Positions 34,477 to 45,312 of a stretch of 64,000 nucleotides of DNA are shown here, piece by piece; position 1 is the first letter of the stretch; the number at the start of each line of letters is the position of its first letter. The DNA is from Podospora pseudoanserina. Lineage: Eukaryota; Ascomycota; Sordariomycetes; Sordariales; Podosporaceae. The position numbers and the translations under genes are program-made. Where the stretch lies: positions 1,069,001-1,133,000 of the forward strand of contig NC_085922.1 in NCBI RefSeq assembly GCF_035222485.1, in the 5' to 3' direction. Below the pieces are notes generated by a model. It saw only the letters and a program-made list of their open reading frames with translations. It did not search any database and had not been told where the DNA came from.

Positions 34477-35240
34477 TTAAAGCATAGATAGTCCCTCTCT
34501 CTTCATCCTCTCTGTGTGATGCTTAAGCAGAATGTCGAAATTGGTACCAGATGCATCTTCGAGTAAAGGGATAAACGAATTCCACTCAAGTTGATACGAG
34601 CGAAAGCCCCAAATATTGTTCTTTCGTAGCTTGTAAACCAACCAGGAAGCCGCGGCATATGTATCCGTCGCTGTTGAGGTCTGGAAAACTGCTATAAGCT
34701 GGACAGGACGAACCTTTGGCGTGATCATAGTCGTCTCGTCCCAAAAGCCAACAATCTAAGTTTCCACAGCTCAGGCAGATATTGTCGACTTGGCTGATTT
34801 GATTCTGTCTCAGCCTCAATCCAATCCGCTCAAGTTCAAACAGAAGCGATTGTTACTGGACAGCCGGATTAAAAGCCAATAGAGAGATAACCATCTCGAA
34901 AATTGCCGGCAGGACTGCGTACATGAACCGCTGAAAGTAATGTCTGGAAAATTGCTGGATTTGGCTTTCGTACTTCAGGCACCTCTTGAGAGTTTACCTG
35001 ATCTTGGAGTTCTTTGCTACCCGGAAGGCGTGGTCGCCGCGCTGGTGTCCCGTGAGCCGGATGTTTTCTCGAAACGTAGCAGCGACTTTTGCCCTTCGAA
35101 TTCGAACTCCTTGGATGTGAACGGAGAAATGTGAGATCTCATCGCCCACACGCTCAAGACCCTCCTCCAGAAGAACATTACTGGCGCTGGCGTATTTAGC
35201 TCATTCTCGCGAGCTACCTCGCGCGACTACACTGTAAACT
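34477..35240 (-). pseudogene. Decayed protein gene, family not recognised
   Basis: Several consecutive minus-strand segments read like a broken ordinary protein. From right to left: NVLLEEGLERVGDEISHFS followed by VHIQGVRIRRAKVAATFREN (about 35050-35200, ending at a TAA); YAVLPAIFEMVISLLAFNPAV then a TAA and LLFELERIGLRLRQNQIS, QVDNICLSCGNLDCWLLGRD (about 34725-34935, one frame); and, in another frame, SWLVYKLRKNNIWGFRSYQL plus EWNSFIPLLEDASGTNFDIL ending at TAA 34477-34479. The pieces have normal fungal codon use and amphipathic helices. At least two in-frame stops and one frame change separate them; some could be unrecognised introns, but I find no strong donor sites. It has no transposon-like motif. 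Confidence 0.45.
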
Positions 35241-37788
35241 GGTGAGCCTGAACCAGGCTGGCCCAGCGTGCGGAGGCGTCTGTTTGCTGCAGCGACATCG
35301 CGGTGGCTGTTGTTGCTGTTATTAATGCTATTGATCTGTTACTGCTGTTGGTGCTGTTGCCGGGGATCTTGTTATTATAGGTGATCGTGGTTGGTGCTGG
35401 TCGTAGGGTTGTTACTTGCTGGTTCGTACTGTGTCTCTTATCATACAGGATTGAATTTAAACGTCAAAGGCCTTGATGAACATACCGTTTTTCTTTGAAA
35501 AATAAAAAATAAAAAAAGGCTGAAACTAGGAAATAAGAGTATACGATGGACTTTAAGGTAAATATTGCTTTTGAGAACTTCAATGCTAGTAAGCTCTGGA
35601 ACATAAGTATTAAGTTTGCAATACAATGCTAGAGTTGCTTTCAGAGCCTGAGGTAAACTGACCCCACAGCCAGTCCCGGTGATCAGTTTTTGGTCCGTTT
35701 CGGTTTTGCCATGGATTCACGACGACAACGTGGGTAAGATACTTCACCAAAGCCGATTTTCAGCGCCTTCTGTTAAACTGTGCTAGCAAGGACATCGAGG
35801 ATGAAAATGCCCGGTTGCGTTGACTGTGATGTTTGAATTGATGTAGACCATGAGGAACGCATCTTTTCTTTCCTTGAAGTGACCGGCTCCATCCGAACAC
35901 TTCAAAACCAACTAGATACCACTAAATGAGAAAAAGAAGAAGTTATCTTCTAGAGTAGTTATAATATAAAGCCAAACGTTAGGTGCCTCTAGGCTATCGA
36001 GCTGTGTCAAACTTTTTATGACATCAAGGGATATTGTCAAAACGACTCGACCACTTCGTCTGTGGAGTATAGATGTGGGAAATGGGCTTGATAGAACTCC
36101 CGTGAACAGCTTGATCTGCTGATAGCTAACTCTTTGTAGGTAATCAGTGCTAGGTGGAAGCCAGGCCGGCAACACCCAGACGAACCTGCCTGCCCCATTG
36201 TTGCCTCCGTAACTAGGGGAGACGCGAAACCAAGCTTATAAGATTGTGTTTGGTTCCACATAACAACAAAACAGACAGGGCGTATGGTCTAGTGGTACGA
36301 CGTCTCATTTGCAAATAATTGTTCGTTGCTCTGAAACTGTTCCAATTCTGTAATAATTGCATGGCTTGAATGATACACGGCTCCTTGAGAAGGTCCCAGG
36401 TTCAAACCCCGGTACGTCCAATCCCTTTTGCATTTTTCTGCCTTTTTGGTTTACTTCACCAGTGGTAATGTCTGTGATTGATTTTACACAACCTCACAAT
36501 GTGTTATAACATAATAGATGGCATTCCGATGATATATCTAGGTAGGTACCTAAGCATCCACCGTTCTCATCATGACCATAGCTACCCTAATGAATCATCT
36601 TGACTAGGCATTGAATAAAATTCAACCACCAGCAAGATCCATCCTAATGTGGTAAGCAAGAACTGAATTCATTAAAGTAGACCTTCTACTGTCAAGTGAT
36701 TTTCGAGCTCGCAGTTATGAGATACCTGCTGGAAAGTATTCATGTAGGTAGTCTTTGGAACTTCTTTCTGAAGCAAACCTCCCGTAGCGTCGTAGTTGAT
36801 TTGCCTTGCAATTTCTTCCGCTAGTTTACCAATAACAGGTGCGGATCAATACAACTTCATGAGTGGACGGTCTTCTCACTTTGGTAGAAAATTATGTCTC
36901 GTTATACTAACCGCTGTTAATTTGATTGAGGCGCCATCAAATACCTGTATGTGGATAACCAGAGGAATATGGCACAAACACTAAATACCTACTTAACACC
37001 GTCTTGAAATGATTGCTGCTTTAGGAGGAGGGGTCTCCAATAGGACCCTAGAAGAAGCCTACCAAATGTGTAGTGAATAGGATGTAAGTAGTTCAGGAAG
37101 ACATTTGTCGGTCCTATGTTTTCAGGGGATCCGTACGTGTCCAAAGGTTGCCATCCAATACCGCAAAACCTCGGGCATTTTACCGAACTGAATGGATTTG
37201 ATAGAGTAATTGGCAAGGAACCCCCACGCAGCCTGAGCGATCTCGCGAGCCAGGACTGCATGATGGACAGTTGACAGTCAGGGTCTGGGATAAATCCTTG
37301 ACGAGGTTGACACTGACACATGCATCCCTCAGCGAGTTCCGGTTGAATGTGAGGATACGACGGTTATCGAGGTATCTTCCTCAGATATATAGGTGGTTTA
37401 GGGTAATGAGGAGAAGAAGGAAATATCAAAGTTTTACTCGAGATATGAGAGAATTAAAGCCGTGAATATGCTCGTCTTGAACATGAAGCGTCGTTTCGCT
37501 CTCGCGCTGCCCCTCTATGCGATAAGAGAAGTGCACTGGTTGGATAAGAGAACCAGCCAATTGTGTGGGGAAGCGCAAAAATAAAGTGGGTTTTGCTCTC
37601 TGCCCCGCCATCATAAAAACTCGAAAGTGCCACCACCACCCCGCCTCCAGACTCGCAGCTCGCTCGATGACTCTGTATCCATTCCAGTGAGCTTTGGCTC
37701 TCTGCAGTCGTCCATCCCCTATATTTGAGCTGACCTCCCCCCCGTTGTCATTGCTCCCTCTTCTGTGTCATCGCAATCACCACAGACG
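35241..37788. other. Gene-poor region around tRNA-Ala
   Basis: About 2.5 kb with lower GC than the flanks and no protein gene that I can support. 35265-35360 contains TGCTGTTG-type trinucleotide-like repeats. CTAGGTAGGTACCTAAG occurs at 36539-36555. The last 100 bases lead into the FGAM synthase start. Confidence 0.45.
36278..36420 (+). tRNA. tRNA-Ala (anticodon UGC) with a 71-nt intron
   Basis: Acceptor GGGCGTA pairs with TACGTCC including a G3-T70 pair, the classic alanine identity element, with discriminator A. A box TGGTCTAGTGG and B box GGTTCAAACCC are present. The anticodon stem TCTCA pairs with TGAGA; the 5' half of the loop is TTTGCA (anticodon TGC, 36310-36312) and the 3' half resumes after an insert at about 36314-36384. 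The insert sits one base 3' of the anticodon, the standard place for a nuclear tRNA intron. Oddities: the intron is long, and the T stem CCAGG/CCCGG has one A-C mismatch. The body resembles fungal tRNA-Pro, but the anticodon and G3-T70 point to Ala. It might be a pseudogene. Confidence 0.72.
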
Positions 37789-40700
37789 ATGGCGCACCTC
37801 ACCCTCGCAGGTGACTCCTGCTTCACGGCCTCCGAGGCCCAGAAGCTCAAAGATCAGATCAACAAGATAGCGCCCATCAAGGTGTCCAAGCTCGCCGGCT
37901 CCTGGATCTACTACGCCCATATCAACGGCGACGCCAATGCCGCGAAGCAAACCCTCTCCCAGTTTCTCCCGCTCTCCGGCTCATCCACTCCTCCTCTCAC
38001 TCACATCGGTTACGGCCGCCAATGGTTCGTGACACCGCGATATCTCTCGCCATGGAGCTCCAAGGCCACCATGATTGCCCATGTTTGCGGCTTCGAGAAC
38101 CAGATTCAGCGGATAGAGCGCGGACGCATCATCACCATCGAGTTTGATCAGCCTTATAACGACAAGACTGTTCCATTCAAGGATGTTCTGCATGATCGCA
38201 TGACCGAGCACCTCACGACAGAAGAGCCGGATCTCAATACCATGTTTGCCGAAAGCGAGCCCGCTCCTTTGGAGGTCGTTGACATATTTGCCGAAGGCCG
38301 GGACCCGGTCCAGGTGCTCAATGAGTACAACAAGGCTCGCGGCCTGGCCCTGGATCAGTCTGAGGTGGAGTACTTGGTGGAGCAGTTCACCAAGCTGGGC
38401 CGCCCTCCCCATGATATCGAGCTCTTCATGTTTGCTCAGGTCAACTCGGAGCACTGCCGTCACAAGCAGTTCAACGCCAACTGGACTATCGATGGCATCA
38501 CCAAGGACCACAGCTTGTTTGGCATGATCAGGAATACCCACAAGGCCACCCCTGATTTCACCGTTTCGGCTTACAGCGACAATGCGGCTGTCATTCAGGG
38601 TGAAAACGCCAACCTGTGGGCCCCAGACTACTCTACTGGCTCCTGGAAGTTGAACAAGGAGCTTATTCACGTTCTCGCCAAGGTTGAGACACACAACCAC
38701 CCGACCGCCATTGCCCCTTTCCCCGGAGCTGCTACTGGCTCTGGTGGTGAGATTCGCGATGAGGGTGCCGTTGGCAGGGGCTCCATGCCCAAGGCTGGTC
38801 TCTGCGGTTTCTGGGTCTCTGATTTGCATATCCCCGAGCACAAGGCGCCCTGGGAAATCGATGTCGGTCGCCCTGCTCACTACGCCAGCAGTCTTGACAT
38901 CATGTTGGAGGCCCCCATTGGAAGTGCCCGGTTCAACAACGAATTCGGTCGCCCATGCTTGACCGGTACTTTCAGAACTCTCCTTACTGCCGATGACACC
39001 AAGGCCGAGGGCGAGTTCCGTGGCTACCACAAGCCTATCATGATTGCTGGTGGCGTCGGTACTGTAAGAGAGAAGCACGCCCTCAAGGATCCCAAGGATG
39101 TTCAGGAGGGCGCTCATGTTATCGTCCTCGGTGGACCTGCCATGTTGATTGGTCTGGGTGGTGGTGCTGCGTCCAGTAACGCTTCCGGAGAGGGTAACGC
39201 CGACCTTGATTTTGACAGTGTGCAGCGTGGCAACCCTGAAATGGAACGCCGTGCGCAGATGGTCATCAACACTTGCGTCGCTCTCGGAGACCACAATCCC
39301 ATTGCCATGATTCACGACGTTGGTGCTGGTGGTCTTTCGAATGCTCTACCTGAGCTCGTCAAGGATGCTGGCTTTGGTGGAAGATTCGAGCTTCGCCAGG
39401 TCGAGTGCGTCGATCGCGGCATGAGCCCTCTCCAGATTTGGTGCAACGAAGCCCAGGAGCGCTATGTCATCCTGGTGAACAGCGATGGCATGGAGCGCTT
39501 CACTGCTATCTGCAGTAAGTTTGATTTATTTTTCAGAGTCGCATTGTGCTCTTGACTGACTGGGCAATAGGACGTGAACGCTGCGGTTTCTCTGATGTCG
39601 GAACTGTCTTGTCCAAGGAAGAGGACGGTGTCTCTAGACTGGTTCTCAGCGACAAGGAGTCGAAGGAGTACCCCCGCCCTATTGATGTTCCTATGGACGT
39701 TCTTTTCCCCAAGGGCCGCAAGCTCGAGCGCATTGTCAGCTCCAAGAAGCCTACCTGGCCCGTTTTCGAGCCCGTCGCCAGCCTCAAGGCTGCTCTTGGT
39801 GATGCTGCCAGCGACGCCGATCTTTTCAAGCAAGCTGTCCAGAGAGTATTCTGGCTGCCTTCCGTTGGCTCCAAGTCATTCCTCATCACCATCGCCGATC
39901 GCACCGTCGGTGGTCTTACCATTCGCGACCAAATGGTTGGCCCATGGCAGACACCAGTTGCTGATGTCGCCGTCACGGCTACTTCGTTCAGCTTGAACGG
40001 TATGAAGACTGGTGAGGCGATGGCCATGGGTGAGAAGCCAACACTGGCTTTGATCTCTCCTGCTGCCTCCGCCAGAATGGCTGTTGCCGAGAGTTTGTTG
40101 AACCTCGGTGCTGCCGATATCAAGGGTGGCTCCTACAGAGGCGATCTCAAGCGTGTGAAGCTTTCCGCCAACTGGATGGCCGCTGTCAACCACCCCGGCG
40201 AGGGTGCTGCTCTCTACGAGGCTGTCGAGGCCATCGGTATGGAGCTCTGCCCTAAGCTCGGCGTCAGCATTCCTGTTGGCAAGGACTCCACCTCGATGAA
40301 GGCCAGCTGGAAGGACGGGGAGACTAAAAAGAGTGTTACCGCTCCCGTGTCGGTCGTCATTTCTGCCTTTACCCTGGTTGAGGATGTTCGCCGTACCTGG
40401 ACTCCCCAGCTTCGCCGCGTTGAGGATGTCGGCGAGACTGTGCTCCTCTATGTCGATTTGGCCCAAGGCCACAAGGCTCTTGGCGGCTCTGCTCTTGCCC
40501 AGGCTTTTGGTGCTATCGGCCACGAAGCCCCAGATGTCCGTGATGTGGATCTCCTCAAGGATTACTTTGACGCCCTTGCCCAGCTTCACGAGAGCGCCAT
40601 CGTTCTTGCCTACCACGATGTCTCTGATGGTGGCCTTGTCACCACCATCGCTGAGATGATGTTCGCTGGTCGCTGCGGCGTTGATGTCATGATGGATGGT

Positions 40701-41912
40701 GTTGCCAAGTCTGGCAGTCTTGCTGACATGACCGAGGCTCTGTTCCACGAAGAGTTGGGTGCCGTCTTCCAGGTTCGCGCTTCAGACGAGACCAACTTTA
40801 AGAGATGCTTCGCCACTTGTGGCCCTCCTGCGGGGCTCATCAAGAAGATTGGTGTTGTCCAGGACTCGTCTAAGCAGAACCTCAACATCCGTTACGGAGA
40901 GGGTGCTCCCTTCGCCAGCCTTGACAGAGCCGAAATGCAGCAATGGTGGTCCAAGGTCTCTTACGAGATGCAGAAGCTCAGAGACGACCCCTCCTGCGCC
41001 GAGTCTGAGTATGCCATCATTGCTGACTCTGCCGACCCCGGTCTTTCTTACAACCTGACCTTCTCGCCTGCCGAGAACATTGTTCCTCTGACCGCCTCGA
41101 TTACTGGCTTCTTCGGCAAGAGCCCTCGCGTTGCCATCCTTCGCGAGCAAGGTGTCAACGGCTACGCCGAAATGGCTTTCGCTTTCCGCGCTGCTGGCTT
41201 CGACGCTGTCGATATCCACATGACCGACATCATCAACGGCCGCTCCCTGGCCGACTTCGTCGGTCTCGCTGCCTGTGGTGGCTTCTCCTTTGGTGACGTT
41301 CTCGGCGCCGGCCAGGGTTGGGCCAAGTCCATCCTCCTCCACGAAAAGTCCCGCAAGGAGCTTGCCGAGTTCTTCCAGCGCAAGGATACCTTCGCTCTCG
41401 GAGTCTGCAACGGTTGCCAGATGCTTTCCCGCTTAAAGGAGCTCATCCCCGGCGCCGAGGACTTCCCCGCCTTTGTCCAGAACAACTCTACCCAGTTCGA
41501 GGCCCGCTACAGCATGGTCAAGATCGAGGACAACCCGTCCAACCCCTCTGTCTTCTTCAACGGCATGAACGGCTCCTCTCTGCCCATCGTTGTTTCTCAC
41601 GGCGAGGGCCGCGCCGAGTTCCAGAGCCAGCAGCAGTTCCAGAGCTTGACTGAGTCGGGTGGCATTCCCATCAGATACGTCGACAATAGACTCGAGGTCA
41701 CCGAGACATACCCCTACAACCCCAACGGCAGCCCTGGTGGTATCGCCGGTGTTGCTAGCAGGGATGGAAGGGTGTTGGCTATGATGCCTCACCCCGAGAG
41801 AACTATCATGGCGGATGTGACGAGCTACGCGCCCAGGGAGGATGTTGAGCAGTGGGGCGAGTTTGGTCCATGGTTGAGGATGTTTAGGAGTGCTAGACGC
41901 TGGGTTGGGTAG
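37789..41912 (+). CDS. ade6: Phosphoribosylformylglycinamidine (FGAM) synthase
   Basis: Step four of purine synthesis: FGAR + glutamine + ATP to FGAM. Large eukaryotic-type PurL of 1,355 residues. Exons 37789..39514 and 39571..41912, with a 56-bp intron (GTAAGT, CTGAC branch, TAG acceptor) and an AGA codon split across it. The order is complete: N-terminal PurS-like part, linker with [18 protein letters not shown], first AIR-synthase half with [35 protein letters not shown], second half with [12 protein letters not shown] and [10 protein letters not shown], and C-terminal glutamine amidotransferase. The amidotransferase has the nucleophile in GVCNGCQML (Cys about 1188) and the His-Glu pair in MPHPERT (about 1316 and 1318). 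Strong codon bias (C/G third positions, many GTC, AAG) suggests high expression. The symbol follows yeast use. Confidence 0.97.
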
Positions 41913-42355
41913 ATAGCCTTACCTGAGGCCAGCTTGATTGAAATGAAATAAACGAACAAAAATAGACATTGAGGTGTTTTGCTGGCGGAGGCGTTTATGG
42001 GGATATATGGTGTAGGGGGTTTGTGTCATAAAAAGAAAATGGGAGGCATACATTTGCTGGGTGGGTTTGATTTTGTTTTCTTTTTATATGAGGAGGGAAG
42101 TAAAAAGGTATTGGAATGAATGTAACTAGATGAAAATCAAAGAGATGGAATAGGGCTGGCTAGATCTTGTGTAAATAGGCACTAAATGGTTATCACGGTG
42201 TGAGATGCATTACTGTTTCTTTTTTGATCGAGTCTACCTTATGTGAGTAATTGAATCTTGAACTCTGTCATCTGTTGTTGGACATTAGATACCCGAGGTT
42301 GTCATGAATCCATATTGAGGGCCTGCTCAATCAAGAGGGCTTTTTTAGTGAGGTA
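41913..42355. other. 3' flank of FGAM synthase gene
   Basis: 443 bp, T-rich, no coding feature; ends at the TA target dinucleotide of the transposon. Confidence 0.5.
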
Positions 42356-42363
42356 ACGTACAT

Positions 42364-42428
42364 TATAAGCGAGCGACCAATATAAGCGAGCGACCAATAT
42401 AAGCGAGCGACCAATATAAGCGAGCGAC
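42364..42428. repeat. Subterminal array of four 17-bp units in the left transposon end
   Basis: Unit TATAAGCGAGCGACCAA repeated four times head to tail (starts 42364, 42381, 42398, 42415; the last is partial). The right end, 44809-44839, has only two copies in inverse orientation. Probable transposase-binding repeats; that role is inference. Confidence 0.92.
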
Positions 42429-42893
42429 TACTTTTTCACAACTTTTATACTATTATCCTCAATTAATACACAACAATACTAAGAAGCAACCATAATTACA
42501 TCAGAAACAGCTAAATCAGATGCTTCTATAGCCTCCTGGCAAATGCGCGCATTATGGCTAGGCTTACCGCATATACTACAGCACTAAACCTTCGTACGAA
42601 GCCCCCCTGCATTACTATTATCCGGCTGCGTTTCTTACACTCCCTCCCTATTCACGGCCTTCTAATCCAGTAGATCCTGTGCCTCTTACATAGTAAGTGA
42701 CTCTCCAAGCCTTACACGTGTTTTTTAGCTCTCCGGCGCTTACTTAGTACTTTATTAGCCTTACGGAGCGAAGAGACCTTTACACGAAGGAGAGCCACCT
42801 AATACATTATAGCCGTTATACCTTTAGTAAGCTAGTCTACCGTAGCCAATATTAAAGTCGGGGAACTATTTTAATAGTTAATAATGTAAGTCT

Positions 42894-43558
42894 TATTAAA
42901 ATATAGCTTTTGTTTGTGGATTTTACAGTGTATCTGAGCCCTGTATATTACAGGGCCTCAGAGGCAATACGATGGCTTGAATCAGCAGTGTTTAGGGACT
43001 GCGGTTGCTGGAGCGGAGGCTCGGCCTCCGGAAGCAATCCGAGGTCCCGGAAGGCCGAGCACTAAGGCCGGTGCCCTGCAGTGGTCAAACGGTAGCGGCA
43101 ACGTGGCCTGCAGTGGTCAAACGGTAGCAGCAACGTGGCCTGCAGTGGTTAAACGGTAGCGGCAACGTGGCCTGTAACCTTATATTTGGATAGCGCACTT
43201 AGCGGGCGTTCGGGCCCGGGAAACGCGCGTTCAGGCCCGGGAACGGAATCACCCTCGAGGAGCAAGTAATAGGCCGATGGCCTATAAGACCTCTGCCTCA
43301 CACCCTATCCACTGTGGTAGTTTTTAGTCTACAAGGTTCAATCAATATACTGGTTCACCACACTCATCAGTGCCTCACAAGCCTATGTTACAGTGATTCT
43401 CTTCTATATATTACAGGGCGCCGCCCCTGTAATCTTCCTTCCTTTAGTGCCACGGCAACTGTCGAATGCTGCAGTCAAAGTCTTCTTCGCTCTCAGTGTA
43501 CTGCGCCGATAGCTATTTGAGCCTATATTTACAGGCCTCAATAGCACCTATTTCAACA
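42894..43558 (-). mobile_element. LTR-like fossil (possible solo LTR) inserted in the Fot1-like element
   Basis: A GC-rich block of about 665 bp interrupts the AT-rich transposase. On the minus strand it opens with TGTTGAAATAGG and closes near a TA/CA-type end; the 5-bp word AGTCT flanks both sides (42889-42893 and 43559-43563), as expected for a target duplication. It contains a TATA-like GGCCTATAAGACC, hairpins such as ATTACAGGGCGCCGCCCCTG, and a 32-bp tandem repeat. There is no internal coding part. Family is uncertain (Copia-like ends). It is younger than the host element, but decayed; boundaries could be off by tens of bases. Confidence 0.42.
43075..43170. repeat. Three tandem copies of a 32-bp unit
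   Basis: Unit starts CCTGCAGTGGTCAAACGGTA and ends GCAACGTGG; copies at 43075, 43107 and 43139 differ from each other by single transitions. A shorter repeat of GCGTTC-GGCCCGGGAA type follows at 43205-43245. Confidence 0.95.
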
Positions 43559-44800
43559 AGTCTTAATAAACGTTAACTATAAGTTAGCTTCTCGAAGGTT
43601 ATATAGTATTTAGGAGACCTAAAGTTATATAATACCGGGTTGTAAATTTAAAAATATTAGCGTACGAAGCTTTATATTTAGCTTAAAAGTATTTTTTTTT
43701 TAAATTATACGGTATAAAGTTAATACCCGTAAAGTTACTTTATATATTTCTTTTTATTATAGAGGCGAAGAAAGCCTCGCGGAAAGTATAAAAGAACTCG
43801 AGCTTACTTATATAGTTAATATATATATATATTAAGTTCTCGATCTAGCGACCGTATACTTATTTTAGCGGCCTAAAGTAGCTAATATTAAGTAGCTAGA
43901 AATTAATAACTTTAATAGCTATTAAAGATTAATAACCGGTATTTACTTTTTATACGGAATACTATATAATAATCGAAATACTTAATTTAATTTAAGCCTA
44001 CCGGATTAGTAATCTAACTATTATCGGTAATTATAATACGCTAAATAAACAGTAGGTTATACTCGGTATATTAATTAATAAAATAATATTATACGGTTAA
44101 AATAATAAAAGGAAAGATAGTCTAGCCAAAGGTATTAACTTCCTAAATTACCGTTATTTATTCGTAATTACTAAACTAAGTTAGTTTCGCTTTATTAAAG
44201 CCGTTTAAGATCGTAACTACTATACCTATAAAGATAGTACCTATTATAAATTTAGTTTCGTCGAAATTATAAATATCGTTATTTACGATACTATACTTAG
44301 CCTTAGTATTCTATATAAGCGTAAACTACTTGCTAATAATCTTTAAATTTTTATATTTAATCCTTTAGTAATTGTATTTACGCGTAAAGCGCGTACGGAG
44401 CTTTAACTAGCGTTTAATAAAGTTATATACCTAAAGCTTACTAATAAGAGGCGCGTCACGTACGTATAGCAGTTGGTTAGCCATATCTTCTACACCACGT
44501 AATCTTGGTAGAAAAGCTCGCGTATATAGCTTAATAATATATTAATTAATAGTATTCTCTTCGGATTAAGTAAGCTTTTTCGATTTAGGCATAATATCGC
44601 GTCGTGCAGGCCGGCTGGCACGTCGGTATCTGAGCGTACTGCGATCGACGTTATACATCTTAGCTGCCGCTAATATACTTAGATTTTTATCATTTTAAAG
44701 AGCCTTAAAGGCTAAGATTATATGGGCTTCCTTTAAAGTAGATGACATTTTGGATTATTGAGAAAATTAGGTTTTGAGGGTGAGGTTAGGCGTTGCGTGA

Positions 44801-44847
44801 AAAAAGTAGTCGCTCGCTTATATTAGTCGCTCGCTTATAATGTACGT
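44801..44847. repeat. Right terminal inverted repeat of the Fot1-like element
   Basis: Reverse complement begins ACGTACATTATAAGCGAGCG and holds two of the 17-bp units, then AGTAGTCGCT-type sequence matching the left end to the AAAAAGTAG motif. Confidence 0.92.
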
Positions 44848-44849
44848 TA

Positions 44850-45312
44850 GGTATCTGAGTAATTCATCAGTTAGCTACTTGAAGCGTTTTGCCATATTGG
44901 TTCAAAGCCGCAATAATACCTAGGTAATTTATCCGATTGAAAGCCGCATTTATCATTCCCTCAAAAGATATATGACGGCATCGTTATGGCTGAGCAGCGA
45001 CCAGCGACTTGAATATATATTCAATGTTTCAGCTCGGAAAATCCTCCTCTTCTCAACTCGTCCGTTGTTCATATCTCAATGTAAATCTTCAAAATTCATT
45101 TGAAATCGTAAAGTCTATCTGCCTCGCTCAAACAAGAGACAATTGTCATCGACCTTGCTTTCAACGCTCCCTCCTCATAAAAAAACAGCACGACATATCT
45201 AGGTATTCTTCCACATAATACCGGACCAAAAAGAATCGGGACATGTCCATTTATTATTACGAATTGACAAACGAAGCAAGACTGGTGATTAGGTATAGTG
45301 AATATACATAGC
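44850..45312. other. Flank between transposon and SGT2
   Basis: 463 bp without a coding feature; the 3' region of SGT2. Confidence 0.5.

Larger units (their letters stand above)
42356..44847 (-). mobile_element. Fot1/pogo-type (Tc1-mariner superfamily) DNA transposon, RIP-damaged, with an insertion
   Basis: Terminal inverted repeats begin ACGTACATTATAAGCGAGCG at both ends and match over about 39 bases with one difference; TA flanks each end (42354-42355 and 44848-44849), the Tc1/mariner target duplication. Without the inserted block (about 665 bp) the length is about 1.8 kb, normal for Fot1. The transposase lies on the minus strand from ATG 44748: MSSTLKEAHIILAFKAL, then LSILAAAKMYNVDRSTLRYR (helix-turn-helix of the CENP-B/pogo type), later FDETKF with the first catalytic Asp, GFNKAKLT, TIFPFIIF, and a C-terminal CSICGKPSHNARICQ zinc knuckle. 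Many former Gln codons are TAA/TAG and the middle (43560-44540) is extremely AT-rich, the mark of RIP. It is dead as a coding unit, but ends are well kept. Confidence 0.93.

Noticed and set aside
37981-39315. 444-codon minus-strand open frame
   Set aside because: It is antisense to the first exon of FGAM synthase, whose biased codons keep this frame open; no family features.
39533-40748. Long minus-strand frames opposite the second FGAM synthase exon
   Set aside because: Same cause: antisense shadow of strongly biased codons.
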